From the NCBI GenBank assembly GCA_025980435.1, contig JAICXK010000013.1, positions 1 through 41,645 on the forward strand: a DNA stretch of 41,645 nt. The letters are read 5' to 3'. Below, piece after piece: positions 16,260-22,228 of this stretch (position 1 is the stretch's first letter; the number at the start of each line of letters is the position of its first letter). Source of the DNA: Bryobacteraceae bacterium (GTDB taxonomy: Bacteria > Acidobacteriota > Terriglobia > Bryobacterales > Bryobacteraceae). Below the pieces are notes generated by a model. It searched no databases. It was not told where the DNA came from and saw only the letters and a list, made by a program, of their open reading frames with translations. The position numbers and the translations under genes were made by a program.

Positions 16260-16453
16260 GCGGCCTTCCTGTTGGCCCGGCTCCGCTGTTCGGACAGCCT
16301 GCGGCGGCAGCGCTTGCATGTGGCTGGCTGGGCGGGCGCGTGGCAGGCGGTCCTCCCGCCCCCGTTATTCCCTGGATTGCGGGCGAGCTGGGCGGCGCGC
16401 GCCACTACCGCCCTCTGGTGGGGTGTCATCTTTTTCTTCGTTTTCGCGACCAT
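16256..16453 (-). CDS. Small basic Cys-containing protein, first late gene
   Basis: 65-residue basic protein. The N-terminus is helical (KKKMTPHQRAVVARAAQLAR); the C-terminal half has three Cys (C at about 37, 46 and 49, CKRC) in an Arg-rich context, like a small zinc-binding nucleic-acid protein. It is the most upstream leftward gene, facing the early block. GAGGTGG lies just 5' of the ATG, but a -10-like TATACT ends only 7 nt before it, so the mRNA could be leaderless or have a very short leader. Role unknown; a late regulator is possible. Confidence 0.55.
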   Translation of the reverse strand: MVAKTKKKMTPHQRAVVARAAQLARNPGNNGGGRTACHAPAQPATCKRCRRRLSEQRSRANRKAA

Positions 16454-16460
16454 CCACCTC

Positions 16461-16489
16461 AGTATAATTTATTTTCATCTTTTTTGCAT
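16461..16489 (-). promoter_or_regulatory. Candidate leftward (late) promoter
   Basis: TATACT (5 of 6 to the -10 consensus) lies 17 bp from a weak -35 (ATGCAA, 3 of 6). It faces the late block and ends 7 nt before its first ATG. This is the only promoter-like site found for the ~29-kb leftward block, so it may need an activator. Confidence 0.35.
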
Positions 16490-16496
16490 CCCGCTA

Positions 16497-16547
16497 TTGC
16501 ATCGTGTGTTGTTTTCCGCTAAGATAGCAACAGATCAGCAATTGATC
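16497..16547 (+). promoter_or_regulatory. Candidate rightward (early) promoter and dyad
   Basis: TTGCAT and TAAGAT, 17 bp apart, give a moderate sigma70-like promoter for the early block, with a start predicted near 16532. A perfect dyad GATCA-N5-TGATC covers 16533-16547, at the predicted start site, where a repressor could block initiation. The first early ATG is about 43 nt further on, behind GGAGG. Confidence 0.4.
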
Positions 16548-16574
16548 GGCGCATCCGGGGAGGGTGCGAAGCAA

Positions 16575-16790
16575 ATGAAGATCACGAAAGCTCCAGCACT
16601 GAGACAGATTGCAATGGTGCTGCACGCGGTGTCGCGCATTGAGGGATGGGACTGTGAGCGCCCATCCATTGAGCAATCCATCCTGAAGGATCGCGGATGG
16701 GTCACGCTGGATATCAACGAGCGATCTATGCCAATGCCGTCAACCGCCCTGCTTACGCAGGTTCGATTGCTGTCGAAGGTGTCCCGGTGA
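16575..16790 (+). CDS. Hypothetical protein, first early gene, 71 aa
   Basis: Small basic protein (MKITKAPALRQIAMVLHAVS ...), start chosen for the GGAGG 11 nt upstream and because the longer frame runs back through the divergent promoter region. Mostly helical N-terminus, then a strand (GWVTLDINE). Its TGA overlaps the next GTG start. No family recognised. Confidence 0.5.
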   Translation: MKITKAPALRQIAMVLHAVSRIEGWDCERPSIEQSILKDRGWVTLDINERSMPMPSTALLTQVRLLSKVSR

Positions 16791-16984
16791 GCCCCCGCGA
16801 AGGGGTTCAGGCCATCCAAGCCGATACCGCCCGCATCCGTGAAGTACGGGAGGAACTGGAAACTCTGGAATTCGTTGTCTGCCGGGGCTGCGGCTGCGAG
16901 AAGGTCGCTGGCGAGGATTGCGACAACTGCGAAGATACGCGCGGGCGTGAAACTGATCTGGACATGGGTGGCTACTATGACTGA
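16787..16984 (+). CDS. Small Cys-rich zinc-finger-like protein, 65 aa
   Basis: GTG-started gene with GAAGG upstream. The N-terminal half is a charged helix (QADTARIREVREELETLEFV). The C-terminal half carries a CxxCxC...CxxC cluster (CRGCGCEKVAGEDCDNC), probably binding one zinc. It overlaps its neighbours on both sides (GTGA; 8 nt). Possibly a small regulator or adapter. Confidence 0.65.
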   Translation: MSPREGVQAIQADTARIREVREELETLEFVVCRGCGCEKVAGEDCDNCEDTRGRETDLDMGGYYD

Positions 16985-17285
16985 GCCCCGCTGCGAATGC
17001 GACTACGATTGCGAAGGCGATCCACTCCGGTACGTGAAGACATCGCGCTATTGCCCGGTCCATGACATGTGTGAATCGTGCATGGAGGTGCTCGGGGTCA
17101 TAAAAGATCCGTCTCCGCTGCCGACCGACAAGCGTCCGTACTGGCTATGCCTTGCGTGCTCGAAACTCTGCAATGAGTGCGGAGATGATCCGTGCAAGTG
17201 CGAAGCCCCGGAGCCCGTTGATGGCCCAGCCGAAGACCCGACCGCTGATTACGATCTTGAAGAGAAGTACAGGGAGGATGAATAA
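16977..17285 (+). CDS. Cys-rich acidic protein, 102 aa
   Basis: Acidic protein with about 14 cysteines in pairs: CECDYDC near the N-terminus, CESC, then CLACSKLCNECGDDPCKC at about residues 58-75. The last 25 residues are strongly acidic. The spacing suggests two or more zinc-binding knuckles. The ATG overlaps the previous stop by 8 bases and the stop is directly followed by the next ATG. No family recognised. Confidence 0.65.
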   Translation: MTEPRCECDYDCEGDPLRYVKTSRYCPVHDMCESCMEVLGVIKDPSPLPTDKRPYWLCLACSKLCNECGDDPCKCEAPEPVDGPAEDPTADYDLEEKYREDE

Positions 17286-17534
17286 ATGTCACAGGTAGGT
17301 ATTTCGGTCCACATGAACGACGATACGACCACGGCTGATGCCAGCTTCAGCGGAGAGGCCATAGAGTGCTCGCCGGGGCGATTCGTTTGTTTTGTCTATA
17401 TCGGACAGGTCGCCCTGTTTTTCGAATCGTTGGCGCAGATTGATGAAGTTTCGGCAGTGCTGGATAAAGCCCGCGCGGCGCTGGTGGCGAAGTTGCCTAG
17501 CCCGATCCAGCCGGAACCCACCGAGGTCGCCTGA
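17286..17534 (+). CDS. Hypothetical protein, 82 aa
   Basis: Soluble protein with a beta-rich first half (QVGISVHMNDDTTTADASFS; GRFVCFVYIGQVALFF) and a helical second half (DEVSAVLDKARAALVAKL). The ATG follows the upstream TAA without a gap and the stop overlaps the next start as TGATG. The fold resembles small beta-sheet phage proteins, but no function can be named. Confidence 0.6.
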   Translation: MSQVGISVHMNDDTTTADASFSGEAIECSPGRFVCFVYIGQVALFFESLAQIDEVSAVLDKARAALVAKLPSPIQPEPTEVA

Positions 17535-17734
17535 TGTTCTTCGACAACCTGGATGATTACGTGACCCCGGATTTCACACCTTCAGAAGTGGCTGAAATTC
17601 GGAGCGCGATCGAAGCTGAAGAAAAGCAGCCGGAGGATTGGTTCTCTCTCTGGCTGGAGTATCGGAGACCAAACGCGGGCGCAGTGAGGGAGCAGAGAGC
17701 GCGGGAACGCGCGGAACGTGGGGAGGAAAACTGA
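17534..17734 (+). CDS. Small acidic protein, 66 aa
   Basis: Acidic N-terminus (MFFDNLDDYVTPDFTPSEVA) followed by a charged helix and an Arg/Glu-rich tail (REQRARERAERGEEN). It sits directly before the Erf-like gene, with GGAGG of that gene inside its last codons. Function unknown. Confidence 0.55.
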   Translation: MFFDNLDDYVTPDFTPSEVAEIRSAIEAEEKQPEDWFSLWLEYRRPNAGAVREQRARERAERGEEN

Positions 17735-17735
17735 G

Positions 17736-18512
17736 ATGGAAAACGAGATGTTGATTTCAGGTCGGGAATTCTGGCACTCGCCGGAATTCGGCGAACTTGC
17801 CGGGGCTTTGGCGCTGGCGCAGATGGAAATGGAGGGCGCATCGAAGGATGCCACTAATCCGCATTTCCGCTCAAAATATGCGGACCTCGCCTCGGTGTGG
17901 GGCGCGTGCCGCGCGCCTCTCGGCAAGAACGGGCTGGCGGTGGTGCAGATGCCTAGTGCATCCGGGGAAGAATCTTCCTTGGTGACAATGCTGATTCACA
18001 AGTCGGGACAGTTCTTCGCCTCGAAGCTCGTCATGACGGTTGTGGATAACCGCCCGCAGACCGTTGGCTCCGCGCTGACGTACCTTCGCCGGTACAGCCT
18101 CTCGGCAATGGTTGGCGTGGCTCCCGAAGACGACGATGGCAACGCGGCGCAGGGCGACGGCACCAAGCCAGTATTGAAGCCACGGCAGACGCGCGACGAT
18201 CTGGAAATCACGGATAACGACAAGGCTATCGCCGGAAAGCCGTTCCCCATCGAAATGCTCTCGTATCTCGAAAAGATCCAGAAGAATCGCGCGGCGTTCC
18301 CCGCTGTCTGTACCGCGATGGCCGATAAGATGATCGAGCGCGGCGGGAAGCTCGGCAGCGAATCCTACGATAAGGTTGCGGAATCGATCACCAGGCGCTG
18401 GCCGAATGGGATCAGCAACCCCGCGCACTTCAAAACCGTGCTCACGGAACTGTGGGAAGCCTATCAGGCGCTGCCGGAACACAAAACTCCTTTCGACGGA
18501 GACGGCAAATGA
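17736..18512 (+). CDS. erf: Erf-family single-strand annealing recombinase
   Basis: 258-residue protein of the ERF family, which anneals complementary ssDNA during phage recombination and genome circularisation. Signature pieces: FRSKYADLASVWGACRAPLG at residues ~44-63, VTMLIHKSGQFFAS at ~83-96, and QTVGSALTYLRRYSLSAMVG then EDDDGNAA at ~108-138. The rest is a variable C-terminal region with a helical segment. The ATG behind GGGGAGG (9-nt spacer) is chosen over a GTG six codons upstream. The stop overlaps the next ATG. A sequence identical to a DnaA box (TGTGGATAA) occurs within the gene. Confidence 0.9.
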   Translation: MENEMLISGREFWHSPEFGELAGALALAQMEMEGASKDATNPHFRSKYADLASVWGACRAPLGKNGLAVVQMPSASGEESSLVTMLIHKSGQFFASKLVMTVVDNRPQTVGSALTYLRRYSLSAMVGVAPEDDDGNAAQGDGTKPVLKPRQTRDDLEITDNDKAIAGKPFPIEMLSYLEKIQKNRAAFPAVCTAMADKMIERGGKLGSESYDKVAESITRRWPNGISNPAHFKTVLTELWEAYQALPEHKTPFDGDGK

Positions 18513-19291
18513 GCCTTGAGCTTTCGCTTTACGAACTGCAGGAAGGCCTCCGCGAACTCTATGCCATGCGCGAGGAGGCGCGGGCGCAAATGGATGCCGC
18601 GCCAGATTCAACCGCTGGCGAATTCGCTGGCCAGATCGACGTTATCAATGAATCGATCACGCAATACCTCCGCGCGGAAATCCGCAAGGTTGACGGAACG
18701 GCTGATTTTATCCTGATGCTGGATCGGCTGTGCCACGAACCCCGCGAACGCAAGGGCGTCACGGAACGCTGCGAGATCGATCAGGAAATAGACCGGCTCC
18801 GATCGCGGCGGGACAACCTCCGCGCCATAGTCGCCAACGTCAAAGAGCGCGTGGCCTTCGTCATGAACGAAATGCCGTGGCGGGAAGGCAAGCCGAAGAA
18901 GCTCGAAGGCGTCAGGCACACGATGACTCTCCGGGGCAATGGCGGCGCAATGCCAGTCGAGATCACCGATGAATCACTGGTTCCGGATGAGTACTGCCGG
19001 GTGACGGTGACAATGCCCGCCCAGGTTTGGCCCGCTTTGCTTGATCTGGCCCGCGAGATGGCGGCAATGAATGGCTACCTCCCCAGCCTATCGAAAGATA
19101 TCGCCTGTATGAAAATTGGACCGCGCGAGGTCAGCCGGTCCGCTGTAGCGGAAGCCCTGAATCAGCCTTGCCCCGATTGCGATACGGGATACCCGGAAGG
19201 CCGGCAGTGTCCGAGTTGCGGAGGGACGGCCAAGCGCGGCGTACCCGGCGCCCGCTTTGCTCCCCGCAGCGAAAGTTTACAGATTCGATGA
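18509..19291 (+). CDS. Siphovirus Gp157-family coiled-coil protein with zinc ribbon
   Basis: 260-residue protein. Residues 1-165 fit the Gp157 family: an N-terminal helix (SLYELQEGLRELYAMREEA), central coiled coil (DQEIDRLRSRRDNLRAIVAN) and the conserved block PVEITDESLVPDEYCRV near 149-165. Such proteins are often encoded beside ssDNA annealing or binding proteins, as here next to Erf. Residues ~221-237 add a zinc ribbon (CPDC ... CPSC) not usual in the core family. Molecular role uncertain; probably recombination- or replication-associated. Confidence 0.82.
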   Translation: MSLELSLYELQEGLRELYAMREEARAQMDAAPDSTAGEFAGQIDVINESITQYLRAEIRKVDGTADFILMLDRLCHEPRERKGVTERCEIDQEIDRLRSRRDNLRAIVANVKERVAFVMNEMPWREGKPKKLEGVRHTMTLRGNGGAMPVEITDESLVPDEYCRVTVTMPAQVWPALLDLAREMAAMNGYLPSLSKDIACMKIGPREVSRSAVAEALNQPCPDCDTGYPEGRQCPSCGGTAKRGVPGARFAPRSESLQIR

Positions 19292-19295
19292 GTTA

Positions 19296-19371
19296 CGCAC
19301 CCGCTTCACGCTTCGGCGTGAGTCTCCGGTTTCCTCCCCGGCGACTTCTCTCCCCGAGAGCGGGTGCGCCA
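19296..19371 (+). ncRNA. Multi-hairpin structured RNA element
   Basis: A 10-bp perfect outer stem (CGCACCCGCT at 19296-19305 with AGCGGGTGCG at 19359-19368) closes three inner hairpins: TCACGC-TTCG-GCGTGA (19306-19321, UUCG tetraloop), an imperfect 7-bp stem around CCGG/CCGG (19322-19345), and CTCTC-CCC-GAGAG (19348-19360, partly competing with the outer stem). The trailing bases are CCA. The cloverleaf-like layout is striking, but T-arm and anticodon-arm features are missing, so it is not called a tRNA. It starts 5 bases after the Gp157-like stop. It may be an RNA-stability or attenuation element. Confidence 0.5.
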
Positions 19372-19557
19372 AGTTCTGGCGGCGGCGTGGATGATGACAC
19401 GCCCCTGTATCGCGGCGTAAGGGCGTTGTTTAATCGCGCCCGCAGCGTGCGGCAAGGCGGCTTGACAACCGCAAGGCTACGCAGGGTGTCATATCCCGGC
19501 AACTCCAATTGCAGGAGTGGAACGGGACCGCCAGATTCGATTTTAGAAAGGATTGAG
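19372..19557 (+). other. Non-coding leader downstream of the structured RNA
   Basis: No credible gene. The frame of the next gene is open throughout, but it translates into Arg/Gly/Ser-rich low-complexity sequence without an RBS at its upstream ATG. The region holds a distant inverted repeat (ATGACAC near 19398, GTGTCAT near 19486) and a perfect TTGACA at 19462-19467 with only a poor -10 (TGTCAT, 19-bp spacing), so an internal promoter is possible but weak. Confidence 0.4.
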
Positions 19558-19779
19558 ATGGCCGACCTAAACGACGTCAAAAACTACTTCAAGGAATGCA
19601 CCGATGCGGAGGCGCGTTTGGCTCATGCGTGGGTGCAGGCCGGAATGGAGATGCGCGGGCTGATCCAGATCGACGGAGCCCGCAAACGGCGTTCCGATGC
19701 CGGGAAATCGCGCATCGAGCAGGTGCAGGATGCCCAGCGGCTTCTCGACTCAGCCCCGAATGCGGCGGTGGGCAAGTGA
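19558..19779 (+). CDS. Hypothetical helical protein, 73 aa
   Basis: Small helical protein (MADLNDVKNYFKECTDAEARL ... IDGARKRRSDAGKSRIEQVQ). AAGGA lies 5 nt before the ATG. It follows the 266-bp non-coding stretch and its stop overlaps the next GTG as GTGA. The basic patch KRRSDAGKSR suggests nucleic acid or protein binding. No family recognised. Confidence 0.6.
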   Translation: MADLNDVKNYFKECTDAEARLAHAWVQAGMEMRGLIQIDGARKRRSDAGKSRIEQVQDAQRLLDSAPNAAVGK

Positions 19780-19898
19780 GGAAACCACGCCGCCCGACCC
19801 TGTACGGCTGGGCTCTCCTGATCGTCGGTGCTGTGGTGGTTGCGGGGGCTTCCGTGGGGGCTGGGTGGCTGGCAAGCTGGCTGGGGACAAGGCCATGA
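19776..19898 (+). CDS. Single-TM micro-protein, 40 aa
   Basis: GTG-started 40-residue protein: basic N-terminus (RKPRRP), then one Gly/Ala/Val-rich membrane helix (YGWALLIVGAVVVAGASVGA) and a short tail. The stop overlaps the next ATG. Too short for the usual gene threshold, but overlaps on both sides support it. A membrane-acting early protein of unknown purpose. Confidence 0.5.
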   Translation: MRKPRRPTLYGWALLIVGAVVVAGASVGAGWLASWLGTRP

Positions 19899-20284
19899 GA
19901 TTCACTCGCTTTGCGAAGGGCCGGAAGTCAGTCCGCGGCGAGAAGAACAAAACCGAGCTGCGGTACGAGGAGTTCCTGGGCCTTCGCAAGCTGGCGGGGG
20001 AAATTCAGGAATTCGCCTATGAGCCAATCCGGTTGAGGCTGGCCGCAGACAACGCTTTCTATGCTCCGGACTTCGGAGTACTGGCTGCAGACGACGTTTA
20101 TGAGTGCCATGAGGTCAAAGCAGGGCGCGTGACTGACGCGGGGACATTGGTTCCCCTCGAAGAAGAAGCGGCCCGCGTGCGGCGGAAGGTGGCGGCCGAG
20201 CAGCATCCGTTCCGCTTCGTGTTAGCGATCGAGAGACCAAAGAAGGCCGGCGGTGGGTTTGAAACGAGGATCGCCAATGCCTGA
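19895..20284 (+). CDS. DUF1064-like PD-(D/E)XK nuclease
   Basis: 129-residue protein resembling the DUF1064 group of phage nucleases thought to act like Holliday-junction resolvases. Visible parts: basic N-terminus (RFTRFAKGRKSVRGEKNKTE), the conserved acidic-helix start (ELRYEEFLGLRKLAGEIQEF), YAPDF (catalytic Asp) near residue 67, and HEVKAG (E-x-K) near 82. The closing KKAGGGFETRIAN is usual for the group. With Erf nearby, a recombination or branch-resolution role is likely. The start overlaps the previous stop. Confidence 0.75.
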   Translation: MRFTRFAKGRKSVRGEKNKTELRYEEFLGLRKLAGEIQEFAYEPIRLRLAADNAFYAPDFGVLAADDVYECHEVKAGRVTDAGTLVPLEEEAARVRRKVAAEQHPFRFVLAIERPKKAGGGFETRIANA

Positions 20285-20627
20285 ACCTAATCCGATACTC
20301 AGCACGTACGAGAAGATTTGCAGGGAGAAGTGCAAGTGGTGCGCGAAGGGCTACCAGCAATTTGATATGGGGCCAGTACATCACTGGGTTTCAGACGACA
20401 GCCTCACGTATTTCGGCTCTTGCGAAGTTTGCTGCACCGCGCCCACCAAAGACGACGTAATAGAATCCCTTCGCGCCGCCCTCGTGGTGGCACGGAACGC
20501 AGTGAAGGAGATTTCCGAGACGAGCGGAAACCGGATTTATTCCGAAGCGGCCGTGCGGGCAAAAATAGCAACTATCGCGATGGCTACGCTTGCCGCTCTC
20601 GATGCGGCGCTGAAAGGAACGGAATGA
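20277..20627 (+). CDS. Hypothetical Cys-containing phage protein, 116 aa
   Basis: The N-terminus has CREKCKWCAKGYQQFDMG and then CEVCCTAPTKDDVIE, a likely zinc site of the kind found in small accessory phage proteins. The C-terminal half is an Ala-rich helix pair (LVVARNAVKEISETSGNRIY; AKIATIAMATLAALDAAL). The ATG (GAGG, 7-nt spacer) overlaps the previous gene by 8 bases. Function unknown. Confidence 0.65.
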   Translation: MPEPNPILSTYEKICREKCKWCAKGYQQFDMGPVHHWVSDDSLTYFGSCEVCCTAPTKDDVIESLRAALVVARNAVKEISETSGNRIYSEAAVRAKIATIAMATLAALDAALKGTE

Positions 20628-20905
20628 AGAACGAATACGCGAAACCTTACTCTATCGCGCCGGAGATTGATCCGCTTTCCGATGCTCATCCGATTGCGCA
20701 GCGAGGCGTTCACAGCGGCATGACCATTGAACAGATTCACGAAATCGGGGCAGAGCGATTTGGTTCTGCGTGGTACGGGGCGAACAGAGTCGCGACTGAG
20801 GCATTTCAGAACTGCGGAGCCGACCACACCGGGATGCGAATCGCAAAGGCTTTGTCGCTCGCTGTATTTCGTGTCCTGGAGCCTTTCGCTAAACCCAATG
20901 CGTAA
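20624..20905 (+). CDS. Hypothetical protein, 93 aa
   Basis: Soluble helical protein (HSGMTIEQIHEIGAERFGSA ... MRIAKALSLAVFRVLEPFAK). ATGA overlap with the previous gene, and 8-base overlap with the lipoprotein gene. No known motif. Confidence 0.55.
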   Translation: MKNEYAKPYSIAPEIDPLSDAHPIAQRGVHSGMTIEQIHEIGAERFGSAWYGANRVATEAFQNCGADHTGMRIAKALSLAVFRVLEPFAKPNA

Positions 20906-21083
20906 CTCCCTGATCCTCGCTCTACTGCTGACGGGCTGTATCCGCCATCAGGTCGTACGGATGCCGGTAACCCAGGCGTGCGGGCCAGCTTACGTGAGCG
21001 GCGGCGATATTAACGGCAACTGGACGACATGGGATGCGGAACTTGGGTCGGATGGTGTGTGCCGGATGGTGAAAACGAAATGA
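20898..21083 (+). CDS. Small lipoprotein, 61 aa
   Basis: Starts MRNSLILALLLTGC, a short signal peptide with a good lipobox (LLTGC, Cys at residue 14), then a ~47-residue mature part with two more Cys. This predicts signal peptidase II processing and anchoring at the cell envelope. Lying among early genes rather than next to the lysozyme, it is less likely to be a spanin; small phage lipoproteins made early often block receptors or superinfection, so that is the favoured but unproven reading. Confidence 0.65.
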   Translation: MRNSLILALLLTGCIRHQVVRMPVTQACGPAYVSGGDINGNWTTWDAELGSDGVCRMVKTK

Positions 21084-21289
21084 CAGACGCTGAAGGTATT
21101 CGATTTGTCGCGCGGCTTCCACCACTCAATGGGCTTATTCCATTTATTGCTGGCATCGCCTGCTTGTGGTTCGGATGGATACCGTTGCGGGAAAACCGTG
21201 GGAGTCTGGTTAACTTCTGGCTGTTCTTGGGAGGGATATGTTTGGTTGGTATCGGCTTTTCCGTCTTGCTTCCATGGAGCGTCTCGTAG
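21080..21289 (+). CDS. Two-TM membrane protein, 69 aa
   Basis: After a short soluble start (MTDAEGIRFVARLPP) it has two hydrophobic helices (LIPFIAGIACLWFGWIPL at ~18-35, FWLFLGGICLVGIGFSVLLP at ~46-65) linked by a charged turn. The ATG overlaps the lipoprotein stop. It forms part of a three-gene membrane cluster in the early block and may act with the lipoprotein. Confidence 0.6.
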   Translation: MTDAEGIRFVARLPPLNGLIPFIAGIACLWFGWIPLRENRGSLVNFWLFLGGICLVGIGFSVLLPWSVS

Positions 21290-21573
21290 AAGCAGCTTAT
21301 GATACGGAAAGTGGATTGTTCGGGTCTGACGGAGAGGTTGCCGATACGGACACGCGGGGAAGGAAGATCGCCAAAGAGGCTGGCACGGCTATTATCGTAC
21401 ATACTGCCAGTAATATCGGCAGCGCTTTACTTTTCTTTCTGGTTTCTGGTCCCCTTCGTTGTGGCGGCTTTGGTTTACGTCGTGGGTCTCTTATGCCTGA
21501 CTTAGATGAAGGAAGAGATTGGAAACCCAAGGGTGAAGTGGTCAGCGAGAGGGTGAAGGGAGAAAAGCCGTGA
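21238..21573 (+). CDS. Hypothetical protein with central hydrophobic segment, 111 aa
   Basis: Frame with a soluble N-terminal part (ERLVEAAYDTESGLFGSDGE), a hydrophobic stretch (GTAIIVHTASNIGSALLFFL) and a charged tail (DLDEGRDWKPKGEVVSERV). It ends as GTGA with the next gene, which supports it. The start is uncertain: the first ATG has GGAGG only 3 nt away and overlaps the preceding gene by 52 bases; an ATG 12 codons later lacks an RBS. A second plausible membrane-protein frame lies inside this region. Confidence 0.45.
   Translation: MFGWYRLFRLASMERLVEAAYDTESGLFGSDGEVADTDTRGRKIAKEAGTAIIVHTASNIGSALLFFLVSGPLRCGGFGLRRGSLMPDLDEGRDWKPKGEVVSERVKGEKP
21299..21505 (+). CDS. Overlapping-frame membrane protein, 68 aa
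   Basis: In another frame within the preceding ORF. It has an Arg/Lys-rich N-terminus (LPIRTRGEGRSPKRLARLLS) followed by a long hydrophobic region (YILPVISAALYFSFWFLVPF, then VVAALVYVVGLLCL), a clear pair of membrane helices with positive-inside charge. No strong RBS. Either this or the overlapping ORF is real, or both are, as in embedded lysis-gene pairs. Confidence 0.4.
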   Translation: MIRKVDCSGLTERLPIRTRGEGRSPKRLARLLSYILPVISAALYFSFWFLVPFVVAALVYVVGLLCLT

Positions 21574-22043
21574 GCGAACCGAAGATGTTTTACTTTGGGC
21601 CGTGGGATTCCGCAGGCCATTACGTGTGCGATGAGAGCGGGCACAGTGTTGACCGCGAAACGGAGCGTAGTTTGCCGTGGGGTTGTTATGGCGACGTCCA
21701 GCATCCGATTGACTGCTGCCTGCAACCCGGTTGCTACAAAGACCGAGACGGTCGAATAGAGCATAGGGGGCAGCAGATCGAAGGCCCAGCCATCCTGCAT
21801 CACCGTGGCGGCTGGACCGCTCTCGGATTTTGGGACCGCACCATTGACACGCGCTCGAACTCAAACAGCGTCTATATAGCGGAAGGCACCTTCACCTTCG
21901 ATGAGATGGTGTTTATGGCGAGGACGCGATTCGCCCACCGCTGGAACAAAATGAGATTTGAGGTCTTTCAGGTTGACTCTGACGGGTCAAGGGTAACGGA
22001 CATTGATGGCTCCCGGCCTTCCGGGGAAGGAGAGAAAGAATGA
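21570..22043 (+). CDS. Conserved phage hypothetical protein, 157 aa
   Basis: GTG-started protein opening MSEPKMFYFGPWDSAGHYVCDE, with GGWTALGFWDRTIDTRSNSN at about residues 79-98. This layout, a short GxWDxxGHY start and a later WTALxFWDRxxDxRxxSN block, recurs in small phage and plasmid proteins of unknown role. It is beta-rich, with Cys and His in between. GGGAG lies upstream. No enzyme motif is evident. Confidence 0.6.
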   Translation: MSEPKMFYFGPWDSAGHYVCDESGHSVDRETERSLPWGCYGDVQHPIDCCLQPGCYKDRDGRIEHRGQQIEGPAILHHRGGWTALGFWDRTIDTRSNSNSVYIAEGTFTFDEMVFMARTRFAHRWNKMRFEVFQVDSDGSRVTDIDGSRPSGEGEKE

Positions 22044-22228
22044 AAACGCAGCCCAGATTTCGCGTGTCTTTCGAGTTCACTGACGAACTATCTGGAAAGA
22101 CGAAGGGCTTCGGCGCAAAGGGAAAGTACCACACCATTACTAAACAAGAGGTGGTCAACCTGCTGTCCTGTGATTCCCCGGTACGTTTTGACAAACTCAG
22201 GAAATTGAAATTGGAGCGTATTCCATGA
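22040..22228 (+). CDS. Hypothetical basic protein, 62 aa
   Basis: Basic, beta-then-helix protein (RFRVSFEFTDELSGKTKGFG; TITKQEVVNLLSCDSPVRFD). AAGGAG lies 7 nt upstream of the ATG, which overlaps the previous stop; the next gene overlaps its end as ATGA. No motif recognised. Confidence 0.6.
   Translation: MKTQPRFRVSFEFTDELSGKTKGFGAKGKYHTITKQEVVNLLSCDSPVRFDKLRKLKLERIP

Noticed and set aside
19297-19371. tRNA gene call
   Set aside because: Acceptor-like stem, D-arm-like hairpin and CCA fit, but there is no TTC-type T loop and the anticodon arm does not form a 5-bp stem with a 7-nt loop.
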